Shown: piece after piece, positions 1 to 7,710 of the stretch
Layout of the letters: each line of letters begins with the position of its first letter
Position numbering within the stretch: position 1 is the stretch's first letter
Source: Phycisphaerales bacterium
GTDB taxonomy: Bacteria > Planctomycetota > Phycisphaerae > Phycisphaerales > UBA1924
NCBI GenBank assembly: GCA_016742075.1
Contig: JACVCL010000017.1
Coordinates: 1-32,576 of the forward strand
Length of the DNA: 32,576 bases
Direction: 5' to 3'
The notes under the pieces: generated by a model
The model's database searches: none
Seen by the model: only the letters and a program-made list of their open reading frames with translations
What the model was told of the DNA's origin: nothing
Position numbers and translations under genes: made by a program

Positions 1-129
1 CCACACCCCTCACCGTCCACTCCTCACTCCTCTCCCCCCAACGCCCGCTGCACCCCACCGCTCCGCGCCCGAGCCACCCTGCACTGGGCGAAGCCAAACG
101 CCCTGCCCGGTCGAAGACTCAGGCGAACC

Positions 130-3100
130 ATGCCGGCCACTCCCGCCACCACGCCTCTGCGGCTCGCCGACGATCTGGCCCTTCGCCAGCATGCCCGTGC
201 CCTGGCCGCGCTGATCGCCGGAGAGGTCCGCGTCGGCCGGCACGACCGCCTGCTGTACGCGACCGACGCGTCGCTGTACCAGGTCGAGCCGCTCGGCGTG
301 GTGATCCCGGCCAACATCCAGGACGTTTTGGCGGTTGTCCGGTACGCCGGTGAGCACGGGCTCCCACTGCTGCCCCGCGGCGGCGGCACCTCGCTGGCCG
401 GGCAGTGCACCAACCGGGCGCTCGTCGTGGATTTCTCCGCGGGCTGCCGACGTCTTCTGAGGGTCGATGCCCCCGCCCGCCGGTGCGAGGTTGAGCCCGG
501 TATCACGATCGACGACCTGAACGACGAGCTCCGGCCGACCGGCCTCTTCTTCGCCCCCGACCCCGCGACCAGCCGGCAGTGCAACGTTGGCGGCTGCATC
601 GGCAACAACGCGGCGGGCACACGCTCGATCCTCTACGGCCGCACCGCCGAGAACCTGCTCGGCGTGTCGGCGATGCTCACCACCGGCGAGACGTGCCAGC
701 TGCATGAGGGCTCGGCGCGGACCGACCCGGTCGCGGGGCGTCTCGCGGCGGGAGTGGCCGACATCGTGCGCCGGCACGAGCGGCTGATCCGCGAGCGATT
801 CCCCAGGACATTGCGGCGCAACGCCGGCTACGCCCTCGACATGATGCTCGAGGACATCGACGACGCGCACCGCCGCGGCCTCTCGCCGCTCGACACCCTG
901 AATCTCGCGCATCTCATCTGCGGGGCGGAGGGGACCCTTGCCGTCGTCACCGCCGCGGAACTCACACTGCATGAGTTGCCCAGGGCCAAGGGCCTGGCGG
1001 TGCTCGGATTCGCGAGCCTCGACGAGGCCATCGACGCGGTCGTGCCGCTGCTGGGCCTCAGGCCCTCGGCCGTCGAGCTGCTCGACGACATGGTGGTCGG
1101 GCTGGCCAGGGCCAACACCGAGTACGCCCGGTATGTCCGGCTGATGCCCCAGCCCGCCGGCGGCGGTGAGCTCGCGGCGGTCCTCTACGTCGAGTTCTTC
1201 GCGTGGCAGGGCGGCGCGACGGAGATCGAGGCCAGGTTCGCCGACCTGCGGGCGCTCATGACGCGACTGAACCCGCGGGCGGCGGTTGCGGCGTACACGG
1301 GCGCAGCCGAGATGGCCCAGGCCCTCAAGCTCCGCAAGGCGGGCGAGCCGCTGCTCCACGGTATCCCGGGGTCGCGCAAGCCGCTGGGGTTCGTCGAGGA
1401 TAACGCCGTCCCCGTCGAACGGCTGGCGGAGTTCGTCCGGCGGTTCCGCGAGATCGTCGCGTCCACGGGCACCAAGGCCGCGTTCTACGCCCACGCGTCG
1501 GTGGGCGTGCTGCACGTGCGCCCGCTGCTGGACCTTCGCGATGAGGGCGACCGTCGGCGGATGCACGAGATCGCCCGTGAGGTTGCCGAGCTCGCCCGCA
1601 GCCTCGGGGGCGTGATGTCCGGCGAGCACGGTGATGGGAGGGTTCGCGGCCCGCTCCTTGAGGCGTTCTACGGGCGCGAGCTGATGGACGCATTCCGTGA
1701 GGTGAAGGCCCTCTTCGACCCGCGCGGCCTGCTCAACCCGGGCAACGTCGTCGCCCCGGGGCCGCTCGAGTCGATCACCGAGACCACCCGCATCCGGCCG
1801 ACGGGCTTCGACGTGCACGGGCCAGAGGTTGACACGTTCTTTGACTACACCGAAGAGGGCGGGTTCGACCACGCCGTCGAGCTGTGCAACGGCTCGGGCG
1901 TATGCCGAAAGAAGACGGGCGGCACCATGTGCCCCAGCTACATGGCGACGCTCGACGAGCGCCACAGCACCCGCGGCCGCGGCAACGCGCTGCGGCTGGC
2001 CATCACCGGGCAGTCGCTGGCGTCGGGCGCCGACTCGCCCTGGGGCGACCCGGAGACCCTGAACACCCTCGACCTGTGCCTCTCCTGCAAAGCCTGCAAG
2101 ACCGAGTGCCCGACCAACGTCGACGTCTCCAAGTACAAGGCCGAGTATCTCGCGCAGACGTACCGAGAGCAGGGCACGCCGCTCAAGGCTCTGGCCCTCG
2201 GGAACATCCGGCTCATCAACCAGATCGGCTCGGCCTTTGCCCCCCTCTCGAACTGGGCCGCCTCACTGCCGCTCGCCCGCTGGATCAACCGGCGCCTGTT
2301 CGGCCTCTCGCCGCGGCGCTCGATCCCGCGTTTCGAGCGGCCGCTGCACGGCCGGCTTCCCCGGCGACCGCCCCCCACTCCGGGCTCTCCGGCGGTCATC
2401 CTCTACGCCGACTGCTTCACCACGTACAACGAGCCCCGCATCGGCCTCGCCGCCGAGCGAGTCCTCTCGGCGTTCGGGTACCGGGTGGTTACGCCGCGGG
2501 CGGCCTGCTGCGGCAGGGCTCAGATTTCGACCGGGCTGCTCGCCGATGCACGATCTTGCGGATCGCAGGCCGCCGAGCATCTGCTCGCGGCGGTGGCCGA
2601 GCACCGGGCCGTCGCGGTCGTGGCGTGCGAGCCTTCGTGTCTCGCGTCAATCAAGGACGACTGGCTCAGGCTCCGCCTGACGGTTCCGGCCGAGCGGCTG
2701 CGGACCGTCGCGGCGATGTCGTTTCTGGTTGAGGACTTTCTCGATCGGCGCTGGGACGAGCATCCATCGCGGCCCGATTTCCGCCCCGTGGAGGACCCCG
2801 TGGCGCTGCACGCGCACTGCCACCAGAAGGCCCTGTGGGGCGCCGACACTTCGGCGCGGCTGCTCAGGCGTTTGGCGGGTGAGCGGCTTCGGGTGCTCGA
2901 CACCGGGTGCTGCGGCATGGCCGGGAGCTTCGGCTACGCGGACCACCGGTATGACTTGTCGATGACGATCGGCGAGTTGTCGCTGTTCCCGGCGATCCGG
3001 TCGATGGATGGGCGGGGAACGGTGGTGGCGCCGGGCACGTCATGCCGTCACCAGATCCACGACGGCCTGGCCCGTCGGGCCCTTCACCCGATCGAACTCG

Positions 3101-3138
3101 TCGATCAGTTGATCGCGCTGGCCGGCGGTGCGTTCTGA
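130..3138 (+). CDS. FAD-binding and (Fe-S)-binding D-2-hydroxyacid dehydrogenase (GlcD/GlpC fusion, YdiJ type)
   Basis: This protein of 1002 residues oxidises a D-2-hydroxyacid (D-lactate or D-2-hydroxyglutarate in characterised relatives) and passes electrons through Fe-S centres, probably to the quinone pool at the inner face of the membrane. The N-terminal half is a PCMH-type FAD domain with the glycine-rich PRGGGTSLAGQ segment near residues 81-92 and CNVGGCIGNNAAGTRS further on. The C-terminal half carries ferredoxin-like cysteine clusters: C586/C592/C599, and C650, C653, C656, C660 in CLSCKACKTECP. Two CCG-type motifs (Cys793-794 and Cys927-928) follow, typical of heterodisulfide-reductase-like electron carriers. 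Length matches the fused COG0277-COG0247 family. The ATG start is the first in frame and no strong ribosome site precedes it. It converges on the esterase with only 21 bases between stops. The exact substrate cannot be read from sequence. Confidence 0.93.
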   Translation: MPATPATTPLRLADDLALRQHARALAALIAGEVRVGRHDRLLYATDASLYQVEPLGVVIPANIQDVLAVVRYAGEHGLPLLPRGGGTSLAGQCTNRALVVDFSAGCRRLLRVDAPARRCEVEPGITIDDLNDELRPTGLFFAPDPATSRQCNVGGCIGNNAAGTRSILYGRTAENLLGVSAMLTTGETCQLHEGSARTDPVAGRLAAGVADIVRRHERLIRERFPRTLRRNAGYALDMMLEDIDDAHRRGLSPLDTLNLAHLICGAEGTLAVVTAAELTLHELPRAKGLAVLGFASLDEAIDAVVPLLGLRPSAVELLDDMVVGLARANTEYARYVRLMPQPAGGGELAAVLYVEFFAWQGGATEIEARFADLRALMTRLNPRAAVAAYTGAAEMAQALKLRKAGEPLLHGIPGSRKPLGFVEDNAVPVERLAEFVRRFREIVASTGTKAAFYAHASVGVLHVRPLLDLRDEGDRRRMHEIAREVAELARSLGGVMSGEHGDGRVRGPLLEAFYGRELMDAFREVKALFDPRGLLNPGNVVAPGPLESITETTRIRPTGFDVHGPEVDTFFDYTEEGGFDHAVELCNGSGVCRKKTGGTMCPSYMATLDERHSTRGRGNALRLAITGQSLASGADSPWGDPETLNTLDLCLSCKACKTECPTNVDVSKYKAEYLAQTYREQGTPLKALALGNIRLINQIGSAFAPLSNWAASLPLARWINRRLFGLSPRRSIPRFERPLHGRLPRRPPPTPGSPAVILYADCFTTYNEPRIGLAAERVLSAFGYRVVTPRAACCGRAQISTGLLADARSCGSQAAEHLLAAVAEHRAVAVVACEPSCLASIKDDWLRLRLTVPAERLRTVAAMSFLVEDFLDRRWDEHPSRPDFRPVEDPVALHAHCHQKALWGADTSARLLRRLAGERLRVLDTGCCGMAGSFGYADHRYDLSMTIGELSLFPAIRSMDGRGTVVAPGTSCRHQIHDGLARRALHPIELVDQLIALAGGAF

Positions 3139-3159
3139 GCAGCCGCCGCCTTCGCTCGC

Positions 3160-4857
3160 TCATCGCGCAGACACGCCCGCCGAACTCTCGCCAGAGCGAA
3201 GGAGCGATGTGAGCATCTGAAGGTCCGCGGCCGTGCCGGGCGTGCCGTCACGGTCCACGTCCGTGGTCGAGCCGGGCCCCGGCGAACCCTGGTTAAAGGC
3301 GTACAGGTCGTCGGCGTTCACCTGGTCGTCATCGTTGACGTCGCCGCGACGCGATGATGGCAGCAAGAACAGAGCGTTGGGCTCGTCGGAGGTTGGGAAC
3401 AGGAACCTGAGCGCCCCGGGAAGTCTCGCCGCCCACGCCGCCTCGTTGTGCTGCTGGAAGAAACCGACGGCGTGCTCCAGATCACGCTCGAGCACGAACG
3501 CGCCCCCGCTGCCGCCGCTCCGGGCCGGATTGATCAGGTTGTCCCGCAGGTTGTACGTCAGCCAGTAGTTGTCGCTGGCGGTGCCCGAATCGCCCGAGTC
3601 GAGGTAGAGGCGGATCGGCCGCCCGACGCGGCTCTGGCCGATGACGCGGTTGTAGAACCCCTGGGTGTACACGTTCCACGCGCCGCTGAAGGCCCCGATC
3701 TTCCGCCAGGTTCCGGGGTAGTCCCACCCCATGTACATCGACGCCTGACCGCCCATCGACGACCCAATGGCCCCGGTGTCGTCCGGGCCGGTGAGCGTGC
3801 GGTACTGCGCATCGATGAGCGGCTTCAGCCGATCGCGAAGGAACACGAAGTACCTCGCGTTGCTCCAGCCGCCCGAGTCGGGCGCGGCGTAATCGCTCAG
3901 ACGGTTCGGACCGTTGTCGACGCCGACGAGGATGGCCTCGCGCATCCGCCCCGCCGCGATCAGCGACGCCGCCGTGGAGTCGGCGTTCCACGTGCCGAAG
4001 GGCCCGGGCTCGAAGACGTTCTGCCCGTCGTGCAGATAGATCACCGGATACCGCCGCGTGGTGTGCTGGGCGTACCCGCGGGGCACGATCACGCGGTAGG
4101 CCCGCGTTTCGTTGAGTTCGGGCGAAAAGACGGCCGTCGAAGGCGTGGAACCGTTCAGGGTGTACTGCTTCGCCGGACCGGCGATGGCCGCCGCGGGCAC
4201 GTAGTTGAAGATCTGGCCGTCCTGCACCAGCAGGGCATCCAGCGAGGTGGAATAGACGCCCGAAGCCGGATCGCGCACCGTCCCGCTGTCATTGGTGAAG
4301 TACAACTCGACATCCTGCCGCGCCAGCCCGAAGCGTCGAGCCGCCCAGCGCGATTCACCGGCGCCTCGGCCCGGCCCGGCATCGTGCATCGTCACCGCCG
4401 CGAACGGCCCCGTTCCGCCCTGCCGCCAGTAGAGAACGGGCGCGTTGAAGCCCGAGTGGTAGAACACGGTTTTGCTCGACGGGCTCAGCGACGCCGTCGG
4501 CGTCGACGCGTTCACCGGGGTGCCGATGGCCGAGCCATTGGTGCTCAGCCCTCCCTGACCGGGGGCGTCGTTGCGGATGTAGAACTGATACGAGTACGAC
4601 CGGTTGGTCGGAAGGCTCACCGTGGCTTTCCACACCGGGTACGACGACGGCTCGAGCTTGACCGCGTATCGGAGGTCGCCCCCGCCAAGTTCGGGCAGCG
4701 ATCCCAGCACGAACACCGACTGCCCGACGACCGTGGTCTGGCTCACCTGAAACGTGACGTCGACCCGCTCCTGAGCCGGGGCCCGTCGGGCCGCGATCAG
4801 AAGCACCAACCCAGCCAACACGCCGCCTAGAAGCGTCTGATCACGCACCGCAGGCAC
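3160..4857 (-). CDS. Secreted starch-binding esterase with dockerin-like C-terminus
   Basis: The 565-residue product starts at a GTG and has a signal peptide ending near the AQ at residues 28-29. Next comes a CBM20-like starch-binding module (about 32-130, with the VFVLGSLPELGGGD segment). A second beta-rich module (about 145-240, YWRQGGTGPFAAVTMHDAG ... VELYFTNDSGT) resembles CBM25-type domains. A PF00756-type alpha/beta hydrolase domain follows, related to enterochelin esterase and esterase D, with YPVIYLHDGQN and the nucleophile elbow GSSMGG (Ser367). The C-terminus has two calcium-loop repeats, GDVNDDDQVNADDL and DVDRDGTPGTAADL, typical of the dockerin-like domains on secreted planctomycete proteins. 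A TAGACT hexamer (4879-4884, minus strand) is a possible -10 box. Its substrate is unknown; an acylated alpha-glucan is a guess from the modules. No cohesin partner is in the window. Confidence 0.85.
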   Translation of the reverse strand: MPAVRDQTLLGGVLAGLVLLIAARRAPAQERVDVTFQVSQTTVVGQSVFVLGSLPELGGGDLRYAVKLEPSSYPVWKATVSLPTNRSYSYQFYIRNDAPGQGGLSTNGSAIGTPVNASTPTASLSPSSKTVFYHSGFNAPVLYWRQGGTGPFAAVTMHDAGPGRGAGESRWAARRFGLARQDVELYFTNDSGTVRDPASGVYSTSLDALLVQDGQIFNYVPAAAIAGPAKQYTLNGSTPSTAVFSPELNETRAYRVIVPRGYAQHTTRRYPVIYLHDGQNVFEPGPFGTWNADSTAASLIAAGRMREAILVGVDNGPNRLSDYAAPDSGGWSNARYFVFLRDRLKPLIDAQYRTLTGPDDTGAIGSSMGGQASMYMGWDYPGTWRKIGAFSGAWNVYTQGFYNRVIGQSRVGRPIRLYLDSGDSGTASDNYWLTYNLRDNLINPARSGGSGGAFVLERDLEHAVGFFQQHNEAAWAARLPGALRFLFPTSDEPNALFLLPSSRRGDVNDDDQVNADDLYAFNQGSPGPGSTTDVDRDGTPGTAADLQMLTSLLRSGESSAGVSAR

Positions 4858-5007
4858 CTCTCAACCCTTGCCCCGTGGAGTCTAGTCCGCGGGCCGGGCT
4901 ACACCAGTCCCGCCCACGAAGCCCGAAACTTGGCGGCTTCGGTGCCGGGCCGCCCGAAGGCCGCCGGATACGCTCCCATCGGCCCGAGGGGGACAAAGGA
5001 GGCGTCC

Positions 5008-5532
5008 ATGAAACGTCCGCTCGCGTCGATCGCTGCGGTTCTCGGTCTCTCGATGGGGTTGGTGCTCGGGGCCGGGCTTACGCGAACGTCCACCGCGGCA
5101 CCGTCTTCGCCCGCCGAAGGTCCCAAGGCCCCCGCCCGCGACCCCTCAGCGGGCGACTTTGCCGACGGCCGGGCCGCCCTCAACGCCAAGGACTGGCCTG
5201 CCGCTCAGAAAGCCTTCGAGCGGGCGAACCGGGCCAAACCCAATGACCCCGACATCCTGAACATGCTCGCGTTCTCGATGCGGAAGAACGGCCGTCTTCA
5301 GGACGCCCGGAACACGTACTTCCGCGCCCTCGAGCTCCGAGAGAATTTCCCACAGGCCCGCGAGTACCTCGCCGAGTGCTACCTCGAGCTGGCCCTTGAG
5401 CAGTACACGATCCTCCAGCAGGCGGGCAAGCCCGGCGAAGAGCACGTGGCGACGCTGAGGGCCGCCTTCGCCGCGGCGGCGGACCGCGCCAAGGGCGTCA
5501 ATCCCGCTCCGGCCCCCGATCGCAAGTGGTGA
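5008..5532 (+). CDS. Exported tetratricopeptide repeat protein
   Basis: The protein has 174 residues. I chose the ATG at 5008, not the in-frame ATG at 4930, because AAAGGAGG (4996-5002) sits 5 bases before it and because this start gives a clean signal peptide (MKRPLASIAAVLGLSMG, then a hydrophobic stretch to about residue 30). The mature part holds about two TPR units (roughly residues 50-125) with alanine/aromatic TPR spacing, as in ALNAKDWPAAQKAFERANR and AREYLAECYLELALEQY. The tail is alanine-rich. TPR proteins mediate protein-protein contacts; the partner here is unknown. It stands alone between the esterase (divergent) and the zinc-ribbon membrane protein (convergent), so context adds little. 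A lipoprotein cysteine is absent, so it is probably periplasmic. Confidence 0.8.
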   Translation: MKRPLASIAAVLGLSMGLVLGAGLTRTSTAAPSSPAEGPKAPARDPSAGDFADGRAALNAKDWPAAQKAFERANRAKPNDPDILNMLAFSMRKNGRLQDARNTYFRALELRENFPQAREYLAECYLELALEQYTILQQAGKPGEEHVATLRAAFAAAADRAKGVNPAPAPDRKW

Positions 5533-5561
5533 ACGAGCCACGCCCGCCCCGGACGTGAGCA

Positions 5562-6827
5562 TCAGTCCTCGAGGCGGTAGGTCTCCGGGTCGTTCCCGGT
5601 CCGGCCGCCCGCGGTGCCTGACGGGCCGGCAGGCCGTGTTCCCGACTCGTCCGCCTCGTCGTGGATGCTGCGGGGCAGCGGCGCGGGCGGCGGGGCCTTC
5701 CCCGCCAGACCGCCTCCCTCCACCGGCGGCGGCACACGCAGATTCTCCGCCTCACGCTGCAACCGCTCGGCGCGGCGGATGTCGCGCTCGATCTCGCCCC
5801 GAGCGTTCACCACGGCCCATCGCACCATGAGCATCATCCGGAAGCTCAGCACGCCGAGGTACACCTGCGCGGCCGCGAACCCGATGACAAACAACAGCCC
5901 GAACGCCTTAAGCACCAGCGTGATGCCGACCGTCGGCAGGAAGGTGTACGCCGCCGAGAACAACCCGAAGAATGCGAGGAACCAGCCTGTCCCGAGGTAG
6001 TGGTTGGAAAGGTGCGAGTCGGTCGCCCAGTCGGCCAGGTTCGACAGGTAGATGCACAACAGCACGAGCCCGGCGATGCCCACCCACTCGAGCACGAGCG
6101 CCGGGATCGCGAGGATCCACAGCGACGGCACGTGCATGGCCACCGCCCACAGCACCGCGGCCGCCAGACCCCCGATCTGCGTACGCAGCAGCCACCGCCG
6201 CAGACGTGGCCAGGTCTCAAACTGGTCGGTTGCCCGGCTGCCCGGCGGCAGAGGCCGCGGCCGCAGCACCATGAGCACGCCGACGAACCACACCACCGCC
6301 GGACCCAGCAGCGCCCGCAGCGTTCCGGGGCCTGTCGGCGGGGGCGCCGTGGCGCCCGAGAACCCGAACGAGACCCCGCCCAGGATCTTCCCGGCGAGCC
6401 CGAAGCCCAGAAGCACAAAGCCCGCGATGAGCAGGCGCAGGTAGGCCGTTGGCGCATCGCCGAGCTTGTAGCCCACAACCCCGCCGCGCCCGCCGCCCAT
6501 GGGCGTGCCACACTCGGGGCACTTTCCGGGCACTCGAAGCCCGCGGAGGTTGTACCCGCACTTGATGCACGGCTGATCCTGAACGATCACCTCGCCGGCG
6601 GGCGGGGGGCCGTGGGCCGAGCCGGCTGATGCCGCATCCAGCGCTCGCGGCGGCGTGAGCTCCTCGGGACGGCCCGGCATCGCGCATCCGCACTCGGGGC
6701 ATGTGCCCTGGAGCGGCAGTCCCCGGAGGTTGTACCCGCAGCCGGCGCACGGAAGATCGGTGTCCACCACCTCGCGCACGTGCGCCGGTGTCGCGCCGCC
6801 GCCGGGACCCGCTCGCCGATGGTCCAT
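5562..6827 (-). CDS. Membrane protein with two N-terminal CGYNLRGL zinc ribbons
   Basis: This 421-residue protein has no recognised function. Two near-identical zinc ribbons lie exactly 60 residues apart: CAGCGYNLRGL...CPECG (Cys27, 30, 43, 46) and CIKCGYNLRGL...CPECG (Cys87, 90, 103, 106). They are joined by a Pro/Ala-rich linker. About six or seven membrane spans follow between residues 120 and 350, then a charged helix (EIERDIRRAERLQREAENL) and a disordered acidic tail. CGYNLRGL ribbons attached to varied membrane parts are, to my knowledge, a recurring feature of Phycisphaerae and other planctomycetes. The gene follows purQ on the same strand after a 39-base gap, but a TACACT box (6836-6841) ends 8 bases before its ATG and suggests its own leaderless promoter. 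The ribbons probably face the cytoplasm; this is inference. Confidence 0.75.
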   Translation of the reverse strand: MDHRRAGPGGGATPAHVREVVDTDLPCAGCGYNLRGLPLQGTCPECGCAMPGRPEELTPPRALDAASAGSAHGPPPAGEVIVQDQPCIKCGYNLRGLRVPGKCPECGTPMGGGRGGVVGYKLGDAPTAYLRLLIAGFVLLGFGLAGKILGGVSFGFSGATAPPPTGPGTLRALLGPAVVWFVGVLMVLRPRPLPPGSRATDQFETWPRLRRWLLRTQIGGLAAAVLWAVAMHVPSLWILAIPALVLEWVGIAGLVLLCIYLSNLADWATDSHLSNHYLGTGWFLAFFGLFSAAYTFLPTVGITLVLKAFGLLFVIGFAAAQVYLGVLSFRMMLMVRWAVVNARGEIERDIRRAERLQREAENLRVPPPVEGGGLAGKAPPPAPLPRSIHDEADESGTRPAGPSGTAGGRTGNDPETYRLED

Positions 6828-6835
6828 GACGGATC

Positions 6836-6841
6836 AGTGTA
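6836..6841 (-). promoter_or_regulatory. Putative -10 box (TACACT) of the zinc-ribbon gene
   Basis: On the minus strand TACACT is followed by GATCCGTC and then the ATG at 6827. The 8-base distance would put transcription start at or next to the ATG, giving a leaderless message. No convincing -35 is visible. The same arrangement recurs at rnhA and thyX. Confidence 0.45.
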
Positions 6842-6866
6842 CCGCGTGACTGCTGATCGGCCGGTG

Positions 6867-7697
6867 TCAGCCGCGGACCGAGGCGCCCGTGCCGGCGGCG
6901 GCCTCCACCGCGTTCCGGAACATGCGGAGCCCCGGCGTCTCGCCCGCCTCGCCGCGCCGGATGTGCTCGGGCAACGCCGTCCAAAAGGGGTGAAGCGTCC
7001 AGGCGAGGTAGCGCTCCGGATGGGGCATGAGCCCGAAGATGCGTCCCGTCGGGTCGCAGATGCCGGCCACGCCATCCTCCGATCCGTTGGGGTTGTCGCT
7101 GCCGACGTACCGAAGGGCGACCTGCCCGGATTCACGCAGGCGGTCGAGCACGCCCGTGGCGGCGACAAACCTGCCCTCTCCGTTGGCGATCGGCAGCATC
7201 ATCAGGGCCGGGTGCGATGAGCCCCACGAGGGCAGACCGCGCGTCCAGACGCACCTGCTCTGCGGGTCGGCCGACACCCGGCACCAGCGATCGATGAACC
7301 TGGCCCCCGCGTTCTCCGCCAGGGCCGTTTCCGGGGTCGGCGCCGCGTCTGGCCACTGACCCGTCGGCCGCCCCGGCAGCAGGCCCACCTGCGTCAGCAC
7401 CTGGAAGCCGTTGCACGCCCCGATCATGCACACCCCGCGCTCGGCCGCGCTGCGCAGTGCGGGATAGAGCCGCTCCCGCAGCCGCAGCGCGAACACACGC
7501 CCCGAGGCCACGTCGTCGCCGTACGAGAACCCGCCCGGAAAGCCGAGCAGATCGAACCGCTCGATTATCGACGGCTCGGCGATCACTCTGTCCACATGCA
7601 GCAGATCGCACGAAGCCCCCGCGAGGTCGAACGCCCGGACCATCTCTGCGTCGCAATTGGTTCCCGCCGTGCGGATGACCAGGGCCCGTGGCTTCAT
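6867..7697 (-). CDS. purQ: Phosphoribosylformylglycinamidine synthase subunit PurQ (glutaminase)
   Basis: PurQ is the class I glutaminase subunit of FGAM synthase, step 4 of de novo purine synthesis. It releases ammonia from glutamine for use by PurL. The 276-residue sequence starts MKPRALVIRTAGTNCDAE and shows the oxyanion segment GFPGGFSYGDD, the nucleophile Cys95 in GACNGFQ, and the His226/Glu228 pair in MPHPER, so the triad is intact. It is somewhat longer than the roughly 225-residue Bacillus PurQ and closer to the longer forms of about 260-280 residues. GGAGG lies 7 bases before the ATG, within the end of purL; the two genes are 13 bases apart and surely co-transcribed. There is no separate purS here because the PurS-like part is fused to PurL. 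Confidence 0.96.
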   Translation of the reverse strand: MKPRALVIRTAGTNCDAEMVRAFDLAGASCDLLHVDRVIAEPSIIERFDLLGFPGGFSYGDDVASGRVFALRLRERLYPALRSAAERGVCMIGACNGFQVLTQVGLLPGRPTGQWPDAAPTPETALAENAGARFIDRWCRVSADPQSRCVWTRGLPSWGSSHPALMMLPIANGEGRFVAATGVLDRLRESGQVALRYVGSDNPNGSEDGVAGICDPTGRIFGLMPHPERYLAWTLHPFWTALPEHIRRGEAGETPGLRMFRNAVEAAAGTGASVRG

Positions 7698-7710
7698 CGC
7701 GACACCTCCA

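Noticed and set aside
10-1965. Minus-strand frame of 651 codons opposite the FAD/Fe-S dehydrogenase
   Set aside because: It is low in complexity and antisense to the FAD-binding motif region of a clear gene.
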